From an uncultured Pseudomonas sp. (lineage in GTDB: Bacteria; Pseudomonadota; Gammaproteobacteria; Pseudomonadales; Pseudomonadaceae), in assembly GCF_943846705.1 (NCBI RefSeq), contig NZ_OX044366.1:2728001-2792000 (forward strand): 64,000 nucleotides of DNA, read 5' to 3'. Shown in pieces: positions 8,455 through 17,677 of this stretch (its first letter is position 1; each line of letters opens with the position of its first letter). The translations under genes were made by a program, and so were the position numbers. The notes below the pieces were generated by a model that worked only from the letters and a program-made list of their open reading frames with translations, was not told where the DNA came from and did not search any database.

Positions 8455-9903
8455 GTGACTCAGAAGCCCGACCAGTGTCTCGGTGAGTGGATCGATCGAG
8501 AAGCCCTTGCGGAAGCGATGATTCCGATGATTGGCCAACTCTACCGTAACAACAACGTGGTCTCCTCGATCTACGGCCGCGGTTTGATTAACCGTTCGGT
8601 GATCGACATTCTCAAAGCTCACCGCTTCGCCCGCCATCGCCTGGCTAATGGCAGCGAACTGTCGGTGCACGATACCTTCCCCATCATCAAGGCCATGAGC
8701 GAGCTCAAGCTGGGCGCCGCTTCCGTGGACCTGGGCAAAATGGCCACCAAGTTCAAAGCTGAAGGCCAAGGCCGCAGCGTCGAGCAGTTCGTCAAAGACG
8801 AGCTGGTTGAAGTGGTGGGTAAGCAAAATGGCGAAGCCCGTGAAGGCACTGATGTGGTGCTGTACGGTTTCGGCCGTATCGGCCGTTTGCTGGCGCGCAT
8901 CCTGATCGAGAAAACCGGTGGTGGCGACGGCCTGCGTCTGCGCGCCATCGTTGTGCGCAAAGGCGCGAGCAATGACCTGGTCAAGCGCGCCAGCCTGCTG
9001 CGCCGCGACTCGGTGCACGGCAAGTTCGATGGCACCATCACCATCGATGAAGAGAACAGCACCCTGACGGCCAACGGCAACCTGATTCAGGTGATCTACG
9101 CCAAGTCGCCGACTGAAGTCGATTACACCCAGTACGGCATCAAAAACGCGCTGCTGGTGGATAATACCGGTGTATGGCGTGACGCTGACGGCCTGGGCCA
9201 GCATCTGGCGTGCCCGGGTGTTGATCGCGTGGTGCTGACCGCGCCGGGTAAAGGCGCGCTGAAGAACATCGTGCACGGCATCAATCACGGTGAAATCACC
9301 GCTGACGACAAGATCATATCGGCTGCTTCCTGCACCACCAACGCCATCGTGCCGGTGCTCAAGGCGATCAATGATCAGTACGGCATCGTCAACGGCCACG
9401 TTGAAACCGTTCACTCGTACACCAACGACCAGAACCTGATCGACAACTTCCACAAGGGCGATCGCCGTGGTCGCAGCGCGCCGCTGAACATGGTGATCAC
9501 CGAGACCGGTGCCGCCACAGCTGCTGCTAAAGCGTTGCCAGTGTTGAAGGGCAAGCTGACCGGTAACGCCATTCGCGTACCGACGCCGAACGTGTCGATG
9601 GCGATTCTCAACCTCAACCTTGAGAAGGCTGCCACCCGCGAAGAAGTCAACGAGTACCTGCGCCAGATGGCCATGCACTCGGACTTGCAGAAGCAGATCG
9701 ACTTCGTCCAGTCGCAGGAAGTGGTGTCGACTGACTTCGTCGGTTCGCGCCACGCCGGTGTCGTCGATGCTGAAGCGACCATCTGTAATGACAACCGCGT
9801 TGTGCTGTACGTGTGGTACGACAACGAGTTCGGTTACAGCTGCCAGGTGATTCGTGTGATGGAAGACATGGCTGGGGTCAACCCGCCAGCTTTCCCGCGC
9901 TAA
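8455..9903 (+). CDS. Glyceraldehyde-3-phosphate dehydrogenase with N-terminal extension
   Basis: NAD(P)-dependent GAPDH-type enzyme of about 482 residues. The Rossmann start VVLYGFGRIGRLLARIL comes only after about 130 residues, so the protein carries a long N-terminal extension not found in the classic 330-residue enzyme. The catalytic cysteine is in SAASCTTNAIVPV and the C-terminal WYDNEFGYS motif is intact. This is the second, GapB-like gap gene of Pseudomonas, thought to serve gluconeogenesis. Start: GTG at 8455 has a strong GGAAGG site (8441-8446) at 8 bases; the upstream ATG at 8437 is possible but has no ribosome site. A strong terminator follows. Confidence 0.9.
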   Translation: MTQKPDQCLGEWIDREALAEAMIPMIGQLYRNNNVVSSIYGRGLINRSVIDILKAHRFARHRLANGSELSVHDTFPIIKAMSELKLGAASVDLGKMATKFKAEGQGRSVEQFVKDELVEVVGKQNGEAREGTDVVLYGFGRIGRLLARILIEKTGGGDGLRLRAIVVRKGASNDLVKRASLLRRDSVHGKFDGTITIDEENSTLTANGNLIQVIYAKSPTEVDYTQYGIKNALLVDNTGVWRDADGLGQHLACPGVDRVVLTAPGKGALKNIVHGINHGEITADDKIISAASCTTNAIVPVLKAINDQYGIVNGHVETVHSYTNDQNLIDNFHKGDRRGRSAPLNMVITETGAATAAAKALPVLKGKLTGNAIRVPTPNVSMAILNLNLEKAATREEVNEYLRQMAMHSDLQKQIDFVQSQEVVSTDFVGSRHAGVVDAEATICNDNRVVLYVWYDNEFGYSCQVIRVMEDMAGVNPPAFPR

Positions 9904-9918
9904 GCGTGAGTAAGCCAT

Positions 9919-9950
9919 AAAAAAACGGGAGCCTCGGCTCCCGTTTTTTT
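9919..9950. terminator. Bidirectional terminator of the gap and chalcone-isomerase-like genes
   Basis: A 7-bp GC stem (CGGGAGC / GCTCCCG) with loop CTCG, flanked by A7 and T7 runs, so it is intrinsic in both directions. Confidence 0.92.
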
Positions 9951-9964
9951 ATGCGTCTCGTGAG

Positions 9965-10525
9965 TCAGTCGGCGAGCAGGCGGCGGCGTAATTTATCTGA
10001 CAGGCCATTGGGTGCCAGCCAGATACCCAGGTACGCCTTGGCCAGTTCTGGATTCTGGCTGGTATAGGCGACTTGGCCATTTACTTCTAGCGTCAGGCCG
10101 CGCTCCGTGTTGAAGTTCAGGGCGTAGCGGTCGCCAGGGCGAATGTCACAAAAGGTCGCGTGCAGCGCATCGATATCTGCACGCAGGCGCTGCAGTGTGG
10201 CAGCGTCGTGCTGGCGCTCGAGCGTGACCCAGGCTGCTTTAATCACGTCTTGGCTGTCGATGGCACGCAAGTAGTAAAGCTCCAGGCGTTGCGTCAATGA
10301 CTGGCTGATCGCCTGGTTGGCGCTGGCGTTTTGCGGGGCATAGAGCGCGGCGGCGTACACGTCGATCCACAGGTAGGTCAGGACGCTCTGGTTTTTGCGC
10401 TCAAGGCTGCTCTGCTCAAGCTCGTGGGTTGCCGGGAAGTTAGCCTCTTGCAGTCGCTCGCGGTTGCTGGCGAACAACTCGCCACTTAGGGCTAGTAGGC
10501 AGATGAGAATCAGTGGCAGGCGCAT
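9965..10525 (-). CDS. Chalcone-isomerase-like periplasmic protein
   Basis: A 186-residue exported protein with a signal peptide at about residues 1-20 (LPLILICLLALSGELFAS). The mature part carries the pattern of the bacterial chalcone-isomerase-like family: SVLTYLWIDVYAAALYAP near residue 50 and RLELYYLRAIDS near 87. These bacterial proteins share the fold of plant chalcone isomerase but are not known to use flavonoids; their role is unclear. Single gene, convergent with gap and divergent from the nqr operon. Confidence 0.72.
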   Translation of the reverse strand: MRLPLILICLLALSGELFASNRERLQEANFPATHELEQSSLERKNQSVLTYLWIDVYAAALYAPQNASANQAISQSLTQRLELYYLRAIDSQDVIKAAWVTLERQHDAATLQRLRADIDALHATFCDIRPGDRYALNFNTERGLTLEVNGQVAYTSQNPELAKAYLGIWLAPNGLSDKLRRRLLAD

Positions 10526-10794
10526 AGTGGCGTCTCGTTAGGTGACTGATCGTTATGTGGTCTGCTGGCATTCAGCGTCAAGCCGTCATCTGTTGCCTTC
10601 TGTTACGTTAAACCAGATAAAAGCAAGCGCTTGGGTGGCCAGTGGCCGAAGGTGCGACTTATAATCGGCCAGATTTTTTCTCGCGACCGACATCTTGCAC
10701 AGCGCCTTATCTATTTTGGCGTTGCGCCGTATTTTTCTGCGGTGATGTCGTCCGTATTCTAAAAAAGCTTATAAATCAGTGGTTAGGCAAACCT
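10526..10794 (+). promoter_or_regulatory. Intergenic region with a possible nqr operon promoter
   Basis: The 269 bp between the divergent chalcone-isomerase-like gene and nqrA hold a perfect TATAAT at 10660-10665, about 130 bases upstream of nqrA. A good -35 match at 17 bases is not evident, so the assignment is weak. The remainder shows no other clear signal; an open frame runs through into nqrA but has no ribosome site. Confidence 0.35.
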
Positions 10795-12132
10795 ATGATC
10801 AAGATTAAAAATGGGCTTGATTTGCCCATAACTGGCGTGCCGACGCAGCGTATTGAGGCTGCAAGGCCTGTGCGTAGCGTCGCTGTCATAGGCTTCGATT
10901 ATCACGGTATGAAACCTTCGATGGAGGTTCAGGTCGGTGATCGGGTCAAGCTTGGCCAGGTGCTGTTCTCGGACAAGAAGTCGCCAGGCGTGCAGTACAC
11001 CGCACCTGCCGCAGGGGTGATCAGCGCGATCCACCGTGGCGAAAAGCGTGTGCTGCAGTCGGTGGTGATCGATGTCGAAGGCGATGAGCAAGTTACCTTT
11101 GATCAGATCGCAGCAGAGCAGCTGGCGACAGTCGGCGACGCGAAAGTGCGTGAGCTCTTGTTGCAGTCGGGTCTCTGGACTGCGCTGCGCGCCCGTCCGT
11201 TCAGCAAGGTGCCGGCAGCAGACGCGCAGCCCAGCTCGATTTTCGTGACGGCCATTGATACGCACCCGTTGGCAGCCGATCCGGCTGTGGTGATTGCCGA
11301 GTACGCCGCCGACTTCCAGAACGGTCTGCAGGTACTGAGCAATCTGGCCAAGGTGTTCCTGTGCAAGGCCGAGGGCGCAGCGCTGCCCGGCGAGCAGTTG
11401 AGCAAGGTGCAAACTCAAGCCTTTGCCGGTCCTCACCCTGCCGGCTTGCCAGGCACGCATATTCACTTCCTCGATCCGGTCAACGCCACCAAGAGCGTTT
11501 GGTCGATCAACTATCAGGACGTAATCGCCGTCGGCAAGCTGTTCACCACGGGCCAACTGTGGACCGAGCGCGTTGTGGCGCTGGCCGGCCCGGTGGTCGA
11601 GAAACCGCGTCTGGTGCGTACCCGCCTGGGTGCAAGCCTCAGCGAACTGACGGCCGGTGAACTGCAGCCTGGCTTCAACCGGGTTATTTCCGGTTCGGTG
11701 TTGGGTGGCCGTACTGCGCAGGGCGCTTTTGCCTTCCTCGGTCGCTATCACTTGCAGGTGTCCTGCCTGACTGAAGGTAACGAGCGTGAGCTGATGCATT
11801 ACCTGCGTGCAGGGGTGAACAAGCATTCGGTGATGAACATCTTCGTTTCTAAGCTGATGGCAGCGAAGAAGTTTGCCTTCTCCACCTCTACCAATGGCAG
11901 CCCGCGCGCCATGGTGCCGGTGGGCAACTACGAAGCCGTGATGCCGCTGGATATTCTGCCGACACAACTGCTGCGCTACCTGATCGTCGGTGACACCGAG
12001 ATGGCTCAGAAACTGGGCTGCCTGGAACTCGACGAAGAAGACCTGGCGCTGTGCACCTATGTGTGTGCTGGCAAGTATGAATACGGCCCGATCCTGCGCG
12101 ACAACCTCGCGCGCATCGAGAAGGAAGGTTAA
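10795..12132 (+). CDS. nqrA: NqrA, subunit A of Na+-translocating NADH:quinone reductase
   Basis: NqrA is the large peripheral subunit of the sodium-pumping NADH dehydrogenase and carries a quinone/inhibitor binding region. The protein has 445 residues and begins MIKIKNGLDLPITGVP. Typical segments are VQVGDRVKLGQVLF near residue 50, the lipoyl-like PAAGVISAIHRGEKRVLQSV, and the C-terminal LCTYVCAGKYEYGP. The ATG at 10795 is preferred over the long upstream extension of the frame, which has no ribosome site. First gene of nqrABCDEF-apbE-nqrM, with nqrB starting 3 bp later. Confidence 0.97.
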   Translation: MIKIKNGLDLPITGVPTQRIEAARPVRSVAVIGFDYHGMKPSMEVQVGDRVKLGQVLFSDKKSPGVQYTAPAAGVISAIHRGEKRVLQSVVIDVEGDEQVTFDQIAAEQLATVGDAKVRELLLQSGLWTALRARPFSKVPAADAQPSSIFVTAIDTHPLAADPAVVIAEYAADFQNGLQVLSNLAKVFLCKAEGAALPGEQLSKVQTQAFAGPHPAGLPGTHIHFLDPVNATKSVWSINYQDVIAVGKLFTTGQLWTERVVALAGPVVEKPRLVRTRLGASLSELTAGELQPGFNRVISGSVLGGRTAQGAFAFLGRYHLQVSCLTEGNERELMHYLRAGVNKHSVMNIFVSKLMAAKKFAFSTSTNGSPRAMVPVGNYEAVMPLDILPTQLLRYLIVGDTEMAQKLGCLELDEEDLALCTYVCAGKYEYGPILRDNLARIEKEG

Positions 12133-12135
12133 GTC

Positions 12136-13347
12136 ATGGGTATCCGTGCATTCCTCGATAAAATCGAGCACAACTTTGAAAAAGGCGGCAAGTACGAGAA
12201 CTGGTATGCCCTCTATGAGGCTGTCGACACGTTCTTTTACCGCCCCGGTAGCGTAACCAAGACCACCGCTCACGTGCGTGACGGCATCGACCTCAAGCGC
12301 ATGATGATCACCGTGTGGTTGTGTACCTTCCCGATGATGTTTTTCGGCATGTGGAACACCGGTTACCAGGCCAACCTGATCTTCGCTAACAGCCCTGAGC
12401 TGCTGGCTGCTCAAGAAGGCTGGCGCTTCGCGCTGATCGGCTCGCTGGCCGGGTTTGACCCGAACAGCCTGTGGGATAACTTTATCCAGGGCGCCGCGTA
12501 TTTCCTGCCGGTTTATGCCACGGCCTTTATCGTTGGCGGCTTCTGGGAAGTGCTGTTTGCTTCGATCCGCAAGCATGAAGTCAATGAAGGCTTCTTCGTT
12601 ACCTCGGTGTTGTTTGCCCTGATTCTGCCGCCAAGCATTCCGCTATGGCAGGTGGCGCTGGGTATCAGCTTCGGCGTAGTGATCGGCAAGGAAGTGTTTG
12701 GCGGTACCGGTAAGAACTTCCTCAACCCGGCGTTGGCGGGGCGTGCCTTTTTGTTCTTCGCCTACCCGGCGCAAATGTCCGGTGATGCGGTATGGACGGC
12801 GGTTGATGGTTTCGCCGGTGCCACGTCGTTGAGTCTGGCGGCAGCTGGCGGCATTGAAAACGTGGTGAGCAGTGGCATCACCTGGATGGACGCCTTTGTT
12901 GGCACCATTCACGGTTCCCTGGGCGAAACCAGCACCCTGGCGATTCTGATTGGCGGCGGCGTGCTGCTGATCACCAAAATTGCCAGTTGGCGCATCGTTG
13001 CCGGCGTCATGCTGGGGATGATCGGCTTGAGCTTGCTGCTTAACGCACTGGGTTCCAACACCAATCCGATGTTTGCCATGCCGTGGCACTGGCATCTGGT
13101 CGTCGGCGGTTTTGCCTTCGGTATGTTCTTTATGGCCACCGACCCCGTGTCGTCGTCCATGACTAACACCGGTAAGTGGATCTTTGGTGCGCTGATCGGC
13201 GTCATGGTGGTGTTGATTCGTGTGGTCAACCCAGCCTTCCCTGAAGGCATGATGCTGGCGATTCTGTTCGCCAACCTGTTTGCACCGTTGATCGACCACT
13301 TTGTCGTTCAGGCCAATATCAAGCGGAGGCTGGCGCGCAATGTCTAG
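12136..13347 (+). CDS. nqrB: NqrB, membrane subunit with covalent FMN and sodium path
   Basis: A 403-residue polytopic inner-membrane subunit. It has about ten transmembrane helices and forms the main Na+ channel. The covalent FMN attaches to the threonine of the GAT motif, here Thr230 in GFAGATSLS. The gene starts 3 bp after nqrA and overlaps nqrC by 8 bp, indicating translational coupling. Confidence 0.97.
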   Translation: MGIRAFLDKIEHNFEKGGKYENWYALYEAVDTFFYRPGSVTKTTAHVRDGIDLKRMMITVWLCTFPMMFFGMWNTGYQANLIFANSPELLAAQEGWRFALIGSLAGFDPNSLWDNFIQGAAYFLPVYATAFIVGGFWEVLFASIRKHEVNEGFFVTSVLFALILPPSIPLWQVALGISFGVVIGKEVFGGTGKNFLNPALAGRAFLFFAYPAQMSGDAVWTAVDGFAGATSLSLAAAGGIENVVSSGITWMDAFVGTIHGSLGETSTLAILIGGGVLLITKIASWRIVAGVMLGMIGLSLLLNALGSNTNPMFAMPWHWHLVVGGFAFGMFFMATDPVSSSMTNTGKWIFGALIGVMVVLIRVVNPAFPEGMMLAILFANLFAPLIDHFVVQANIKRRLARNV

Positions 13348-14128
13348 TCAAAAAGAATCCACCGTCCGTACCCTGGTGGTGGCGTTGTTGGTGTGCCTGG
13401 TGTGCTCGGTGTTCGTCGCCGGTGCAGCCATTGCACTGAAACCAACTCAAGTGGACAACCGTCTGCTGGATAAGCAGCGCAGCATTCTGGCAATTGCCGG
13501 TTTGGGCGATGCCAGCATGTCCAGCGCTCAGGTCAAAGACATGTTCAAGGGCACCATCAGCGCCAAGCTGGTGGACTTGGAAACCGGTAAGTTCTCTGAT
13601 GCTAAAGACCCGGTCACCTTCGACCCGTTGAAAGCCTCCAAGGACCCGAAAATGTCCTCGGTGCTCAAGGGCAGTGATGACATTGCCGGGATCAAGCGTC
13701 AGGAAAATTTCAGCACCGTGTATGTGGTTGAAAAAGACGGTCAAGTTGAAACCCTGATTCTGCCGGTTCGTGGCTATGGCCTGTGGTCGACCCTGCATGG
13801 CTTTATCGCCATCAAGGGCGACCTCAATACCGTGGTGGGCATGGGCTTCTACCAGCATGGCGAAACGCCGGGCCTGGGTGGCGAAGTCGACAACCCGAAG
13901 TGGAAAGGCCAATGGCCAGGCAAAACCCTGTTTGATGAGAACGGCAAACTGGCCGTGCAAATCGTCAAAGGTGGTGTCGATGCACAGAGCCCAAATGCAG
14001 TGCATCAGGTTGATGGCCTGGCAGGCGCCACGCTGACCAGTGTTGGTGTGGACAATCTGCTGAAATTTTGGCTCGGCCAGAATGGCTTCGGTCCGTTTAT
14101 TGCGAACCTGCGCGCAGGGGAGGCTTGA
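13340..14128 (+). CDS. nqrC: NqrC, FMN-carrying subunit
   Basis: NqrC has 262 residues: one N-terminal membrane helix (about 9-32, TLVVALLVCLVCSVFVAGAA) and a periplasmic FMN-binding domain. The flavinylation motif is GLAGATLTS with Thr231 as acceptor; the ApbE protein encoded four genes downstream transfers FMN to it. The ATG at 13340 overlaps the nqrB end by 8 bp and follows a GGAGG site. Confidence 0.97.
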   Translation: MSSQKESTVRTLVVALLVCLVCSVFVAGAAIALKPTQVDNRLLDKQRSILAIAGLGDASMSSAQVKDMFKGTISAKLVDLETGKFSDAKDPVTFDPLKASKDPKMSSVLKGSDDIAGIKRQENFSTVYVVEKDGQVETLILPVRGYGLWSTLHGFIAIKGDLNTVVGMGFYQHGETPGLGGEVDNPKWKGQWPGKTLFDENGKLAVQIVKGGVDAQSPNAVHQVDGLAGATLTSVGVDNLLKFWLGQNGFGPFIANLRAGEA

Positions 14129-14130
14129 TC

Positions 14131-14799
14131 ATGTCGCAACCCACGATCAAACAAGTACTGCTAGACCCTATTTTCAACAACAACCCCATCGGCCTACAGA
14201 TCCTCGGTATCTGTTCCGCTCTGGCGGTGACCTCTAACCTGAAAACTGCACTGGTGATGTCCGCCGCGCTGACGTTGGTAACCGGGTTCTCCAACCTGTT
14301 TATTTCGATGATTCGCAGCCAGATCCCAGGTTCGATCCGCATGATCGTACAAATGGTGATTATTGCCTCGCTGGTAATTGTGGTGGACCAGGTGCTCAAG
14401 GCCTATGCCTTCAGCTTGTCCAAGCAGTTGTCGGTGTTCGTCGGCTTGATCATCACCAACTGTATCGTGATGGGCCGCGCCGAAGCATTCGCCATGCAGA
14501 ACCCACCGGTGCTGTCGTTCTTCGACGGTATTGGTAATGGTCTGGGCTACAGCGCCATGTTGATCGCCCTTGGCATCATTCGTGAGCTGTTTGGCGCGGG
14601 TAAGTTGATGGGCTACGAAATCATCCCGCTGATCAACGACGGCGGCTGGTACCAGCCGAATGGCATGCTGTTGCTGCCGCCTTCGGCGTTCTTCCTGATT
14701 GGCCTGTTTATTTGGGGCATTCGTGTGTGGAAACGCGACCAGATTGAAAAAGAGAGCTTCAAGATGGCACCTCAGGTATCCAACAAGGAGGCCTACTAA
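14131..14799 (+). CDS. nqrD: NqrD, membrane subunit
   Basis: A 222-residue membrane subunit with about six helices (RnfE/NqrD family). NqrD and NqrE together hold an iron centre between them in the membrane. Typical segments are NNNPIGLQILGICSALAV and LIITNCIVMGRAEAFA, the latter containing the cysteine of the half-helix pair. The ATG at 14131 follows GGGGAGG and begins 2 bp after the nqrC stop. It shares one base with nqrE. Confidence 0.97.
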   Translation: MSQPTIKQVLLDPIFNNNPIGLQILGICSALAVTSNLKTALVMSAALTLVTGFSNLFISMIRSQIPGSIRMIVQMVIIASLVIVVDQVLKAYAFSLSKQLSVFVGLIITNCIVMGRAEAFAMQNPPVLSFFDGIGNGLGYSAMLIALGIIRELFGAGKLMGYEIIPLINDGGWYQPNGMLLLPPSAFFLIGLFIWGIRVWKRDQIEKESFKMAPQVSNKEAY

Positions 14800-15407
14800 T
14801 GGAGCATTACATCAGCCTGTTCGTCCGTGCGGTGTTCGTTGAGAACATGGCGTTGGCGTTCTTCCTTGGCATGTGTACCTTCATCGCCATCTCAAAAAAG
14901 GTCGAAACGGCGATTGGTCTCGGTATCGCTGTAGTGGTGGTGCTGGGCATCACCATGCCGGTGAACAACCTGATCTACACCAACCTGCTCAAGGATGGTG
15001 CGCTGGCCTGGGCCGGTTACCCCGAAGTCGATCTGAGCTTCCTCGGCCTGCTGACCTTTATCGGCGTGATCGCGGCGATCGTACAGATCCTCGAGATGGC
15101 CCTGGATAAGTACGTGCCCTCGCTATACAACGCCCTCGGCGTGTTCCTGCCGTTGATCACGGTGAACTGCGCCATCATGGGTGGCTCGCTGTTTATGGTC
15201 GAGCGCGACTACAACTTGGCGGAAAGTACCGTGTACGGTGTGGGTGCCGGTGTCTCTTGGGCCTTGGCGATTGCTGCACTGGCCGGTATTCGCGAGAAGC
15301 TCAAGTACAGCGATGTGCCTGAGGGTCTGCAGGGGCTGGGCATCACCTTTATCACCATCGGTCTGATGTCTCTGGGCTTCATGTCCTTCTCCGGCGTGCA
15401 GTTGTAA
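14799..15407 (+). CDS. nqrE: NqrE, membrane subunit
   Basis: A 202-residue membrane subunit of the NqrD/RnfAE family with about six helices. It pairs with NqrD in inverted topology; the cysteine-bearing LITVNCAIMGGSLFM segment is the partner of the matching NqrD motif and coordinates the iron centre. It starts on the last base of the nqrD stop codon (TAATG). A GGAGG site lies in the nqrD end. Confidence 0.97.
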   Translation: MEHYISLFVRAVFVENMALAFFLGMCTFIAISKKVETAIGLGIAVVVVLGITMPVNNLIYTNLLKDGALAWAGYPEVDLSFLGLLTFIGVIAAIVQILEMALDKYVPSLYNALGVFLPLITVNCAIMGGSLFMVERDYNLAESTVYGVGAGVSWALAIAALAGIREKLKYSDVPEGLQGLGITFITIGLMSLGFMSFSGVQL

Positions 15408-15422
15408 GGAAGGGATGAATAG

Positions 15423-16649
15423 ATGATTAATTTAGAAATCTTCATCGCCATCGGCATGTTCACCGCCATTGTGCTGGCGTTGGTGCTGATCATTCTCGCG
15501 GCGCGCGCCAAGCTGGTTTCCAGCGGTGACGTGAGCATCGAGATCAACGGCGAAAAAACCATTGTGGTGCCAGCCGGCGGCAAGTTGCTGCAGACCTTGG
15601 CCGCCAACAATATCTTCCTGTCGTCGGCTTGTGGCGGCGGCGGTACCTGCGCCCAGTGCAAGTGCGTGGTCGAGCACGGCGGCGGTGAAATGCTGCCGAC
15701 CGAAGAGGCGGCGTTCACCCGTCGCGAGGCCAAGGCTGGCTGGCGCCTGTCCTGCCAGACCCCGGTCAAGCAGGACATGAAGATCGAGGTGCCGGAAGAA
15801 GTTTTCGGTGTGAAGAAGTGGGAGTGCACCGTTGAGTCCAACCCTAACGTGGCTACCTTCATCAAGGAATTGACGTTGAAGTTGCCGGAAGGTGAGAACG
15901 TCGACTTCCGCGCCGGTGGCTACGTGCAGCTGGAATGCCCGCCGCACGAAGTGCATTACAAAGACTTCGATATTCAGCCTGAGTATCGCGGCGACTGGGA
16001 CAAGTTCAACCAGTGGAAGTACGTATCCAAGGTCGAGGAGACCGTGATCCGTGCTTACTCCATGGCCAACTATCCGGAAGAAGTGGGCTTGGTGAAGTTC
16101 AATATCCGTATTGCTTCGCCGCCACCAGGCAAAGATGATTTGCCACCGGGCCAGATGAGCTCCTGGGTGTTCAGCCTCAAGCCAGGTGACAAGGTCACGG
16201 TATACGGTCCGTTTGGTGAGTTCTTCGCCAAGGAAACCGAAGCCGAGATGGTGTTTATCGGCGGTGGTGCCGGTATGGCGCCGATGCGTTCGCACATCTT
16301 CGACCAGCTCAAGCGTTTGAAATCGACCCGCAAGATCAGCTTCTGGTACGGCGCGCGCTCCATGCGCGAGGCCTTCTACAACGAAGAGTACGATCAGCTG
16401 CAGGCCGAGAACCCCAACTTCACCTGGCACTTGGCGTTGTCTGACCCGCAACCGGAAGACAACTGGACGGGCCTCAAAGGCTTTATCCATAACGTGCTGT
16501 ACGAAAACTACCTGAAGGACCACAAGGCACCTGAGGAGTGCGAGTTCTACATGTGCGGTCCGCCCATGATGAACGCCGCGGTGATCAAGATGCTGGTTGA
16601 CCTGGGTGTGGAGGAGGAAAACATCCTGCTCGACGACTTCGGCGGCTAA
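15423..16649 (+). CDS. nqrF: NqrF, NADH-oxidising subunit with 2Fe-2S and FAD
   Basis: NqrF is the electron entry point. It has 408 residues: one N-terminal helix (5-28), a ferredoxin-like 2Fe-2S domain with Cys70, Cys76, Cys79 and Cys111 (ACGGGGTCAQCKC), and a ferredoxin-reductase domain with FAD motif RAYSMANYPEE and NADH motif GGGAGMAPMRSH. The C-terminal CGPPMMNAAV and LLDDFGG are typical. AAGGAAGGGATG precedes the start. apbE begins 2 bp after the stop. Confidence 0.98.
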   Translation: MINLEIFIAIGMFTAIVLALVLIILAARAKLVSSGDVSIEINGEKTIVVPAGGKLLQTLAANNIFLSSACGGGGTCAQCKCVVEHGGGEMLPTEEAAFTRREAKAGWRLSCQTPVKQDMKIEVPEEVFGVKKWECTVESNPNVATFIKELTLKLPEGENVDFRAGGYVQLECPPHEVHYKDFDIQPEYRGDWDKFNQWKYVSKVEETVIRAYSMANYPEEVGLVKFNIRIASPPPGKDDLPPGQMSSWVFSLKPGDKVTVYGPFGEFFAKETEAEMVFIGGGAGMAPMRSHIFDQLKRLKSTRKISFWYGARSMREAFYNEEYDQLQAENPNFTWHLALSDPQPEDNWTGLKGFIHNVLYENYLKDHKAPEECEFYMCGPPMMNAAVIKMLVDLGVEEENILLDDFGG

Positions 16650-16651
16650 GC

Positions 16652-17677
16652 GTGAGCTCAGTGCTACTAAGGCCCGTTATTGCTGTCAGCTTGCTGGCAG
16701 CCTTAACGGGCTGCTTGGTTTCAGATCGGGTAGAAGAGTTCACTGGCCCGACCATGGGCAGCACGTACACGATCAAGTACGTGCGCACCCAGGACTCGCC
16801 GAGCGCGGAGCTTCTCAAGCGAGAGACTGACGCCATCCTGGCTGAGGTCGACCAGCAGATGTCGACCTACCGTGACGATTCCGTTATCGAGCAATTCAAT
16901 CAGGCCCCGGCCGGCAGCTGTCAGAGCATGCCGGGGCCAGTGTTGGAGTTGGTCGAAGCGGGGCGTGTGCTCAATGAGCAGAGTCAGGGTGCTTTCGATC
17001 TGACCCTTGAACCTTTGCTCAACCTCTGGGGCTTTGGCCCCAAGGCGCGCGTGGAGAAAGTCCCAACGCCTGAGCAGCTCTCAGCTGCGCGTGCGCGTAT
17101 CGGTATGCAGCATCTGCGGCGTGTCGGTGAGCAGTTGTGCAAGGACGTTGATGTTCAGGTGGATTTCAACAGCATTGCCGCCGGTTATGCCGTAGACCGT
17201 GTGGTGCAGCGCCTGACGCAGTTAGGCGTCAGCAGCTACCTGGTGGAAATAACCGGTGAGCTGAAGGCTGCCGGTAAAAAGCCCGATGGCCAGCCGTGGC
17301 GTATTGGCCTTGAAGCGCCGCAAGAGGGTGAGCGTGTTGCCCAGCGCATACTCGCACTCGATGGTTACGGGGTTTCTACTTCAGGTGATTACCGAAATTA
17401 CTTCGAGGAGAATGGCCGGCGTTACTCGCACACCCTCGACCCATTGACCGCTGCACCCATTACCCACTCCTTGGCGGCCGTCACGGTGGTCGATAAATCG
17501 ACCTTACGCGCCGATGGCTTGTCTACCGTACTGATGGTCATGGGCACTGAGCGTGGTATGGAGTTTGCTGAGCGTATGGCTATCGCCGCGTTTTTCGTGA
17601 CCCGCGAAGGTGACGCCTTCGTCACACAGGGTACTCAGGCTTTTGAGCAGCTATTTGCTGCAGGAGACGAGCAATGA
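16652..17677 (+). CDS. apbE: ApbE, FAD:protein FMN transferase (lipoprotein)
   Basis: ApbE covalently attaches FMN from FAD to threonines in NqrB and NqrC. The protein has 341 residues with a lipoprotein signal ending in LTGC (Cys21), so it is anchored in the periplasm. Motifs are FTGPTMGSTYTIKY, a metal/FAD region with QGAFDLTLEPLLNLWGFGP, VDFNSIAAGYAVDRV and the C-terminal ADGLSTVLMVMG. GTG start, 2 bp after nqrF; it overlaps nqrM by 4 bp. Confidence 0.96.
   Translation: MSSVLLRPVIAVSLLAALTGCLVSDRVEEFTGPTMGSTYTIKYVRTQDSPSAELLKRETDAILAEVDQQMSTYRDDSVIEQFNQAPAGSCQSMPGPVLELVEAGRVLNEQSQGAFDLTLEPLLNLWGFGPKARVEKVPTPEQLSAARARIGMQHLRRVGEQLCKDVDVQVDFNSIAAGYAVDRVVQRLTQLGVSSYLVEITGELKAAGKKPDGQPWRIGLEAPQEGERVAQRILALDGYGVSTSGDYRNYFEENGRRYSHTLDPLTAAPITHSLAAVTVVDKSTLRADGLSTVLMVMGTERGMEFAERMAIAAFFVTREGDAFVTQGTQAFEQLFAAGDEQ

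Noticed and set aside
8368..9918. Open frame of 516 codons on the minus strand over the gap gene
   Set aside because: Antisense to a well conserved enzyme with its own start and terminator; no family features.
10783..12576. Open frame of 597 codons on the minus strand over nqrA and nqrB
   Set aside because: It lies opposite genes with clear protein families, has low-complexity composition and no ribosome site; it reflects the GC-rich codon use of the real genes.
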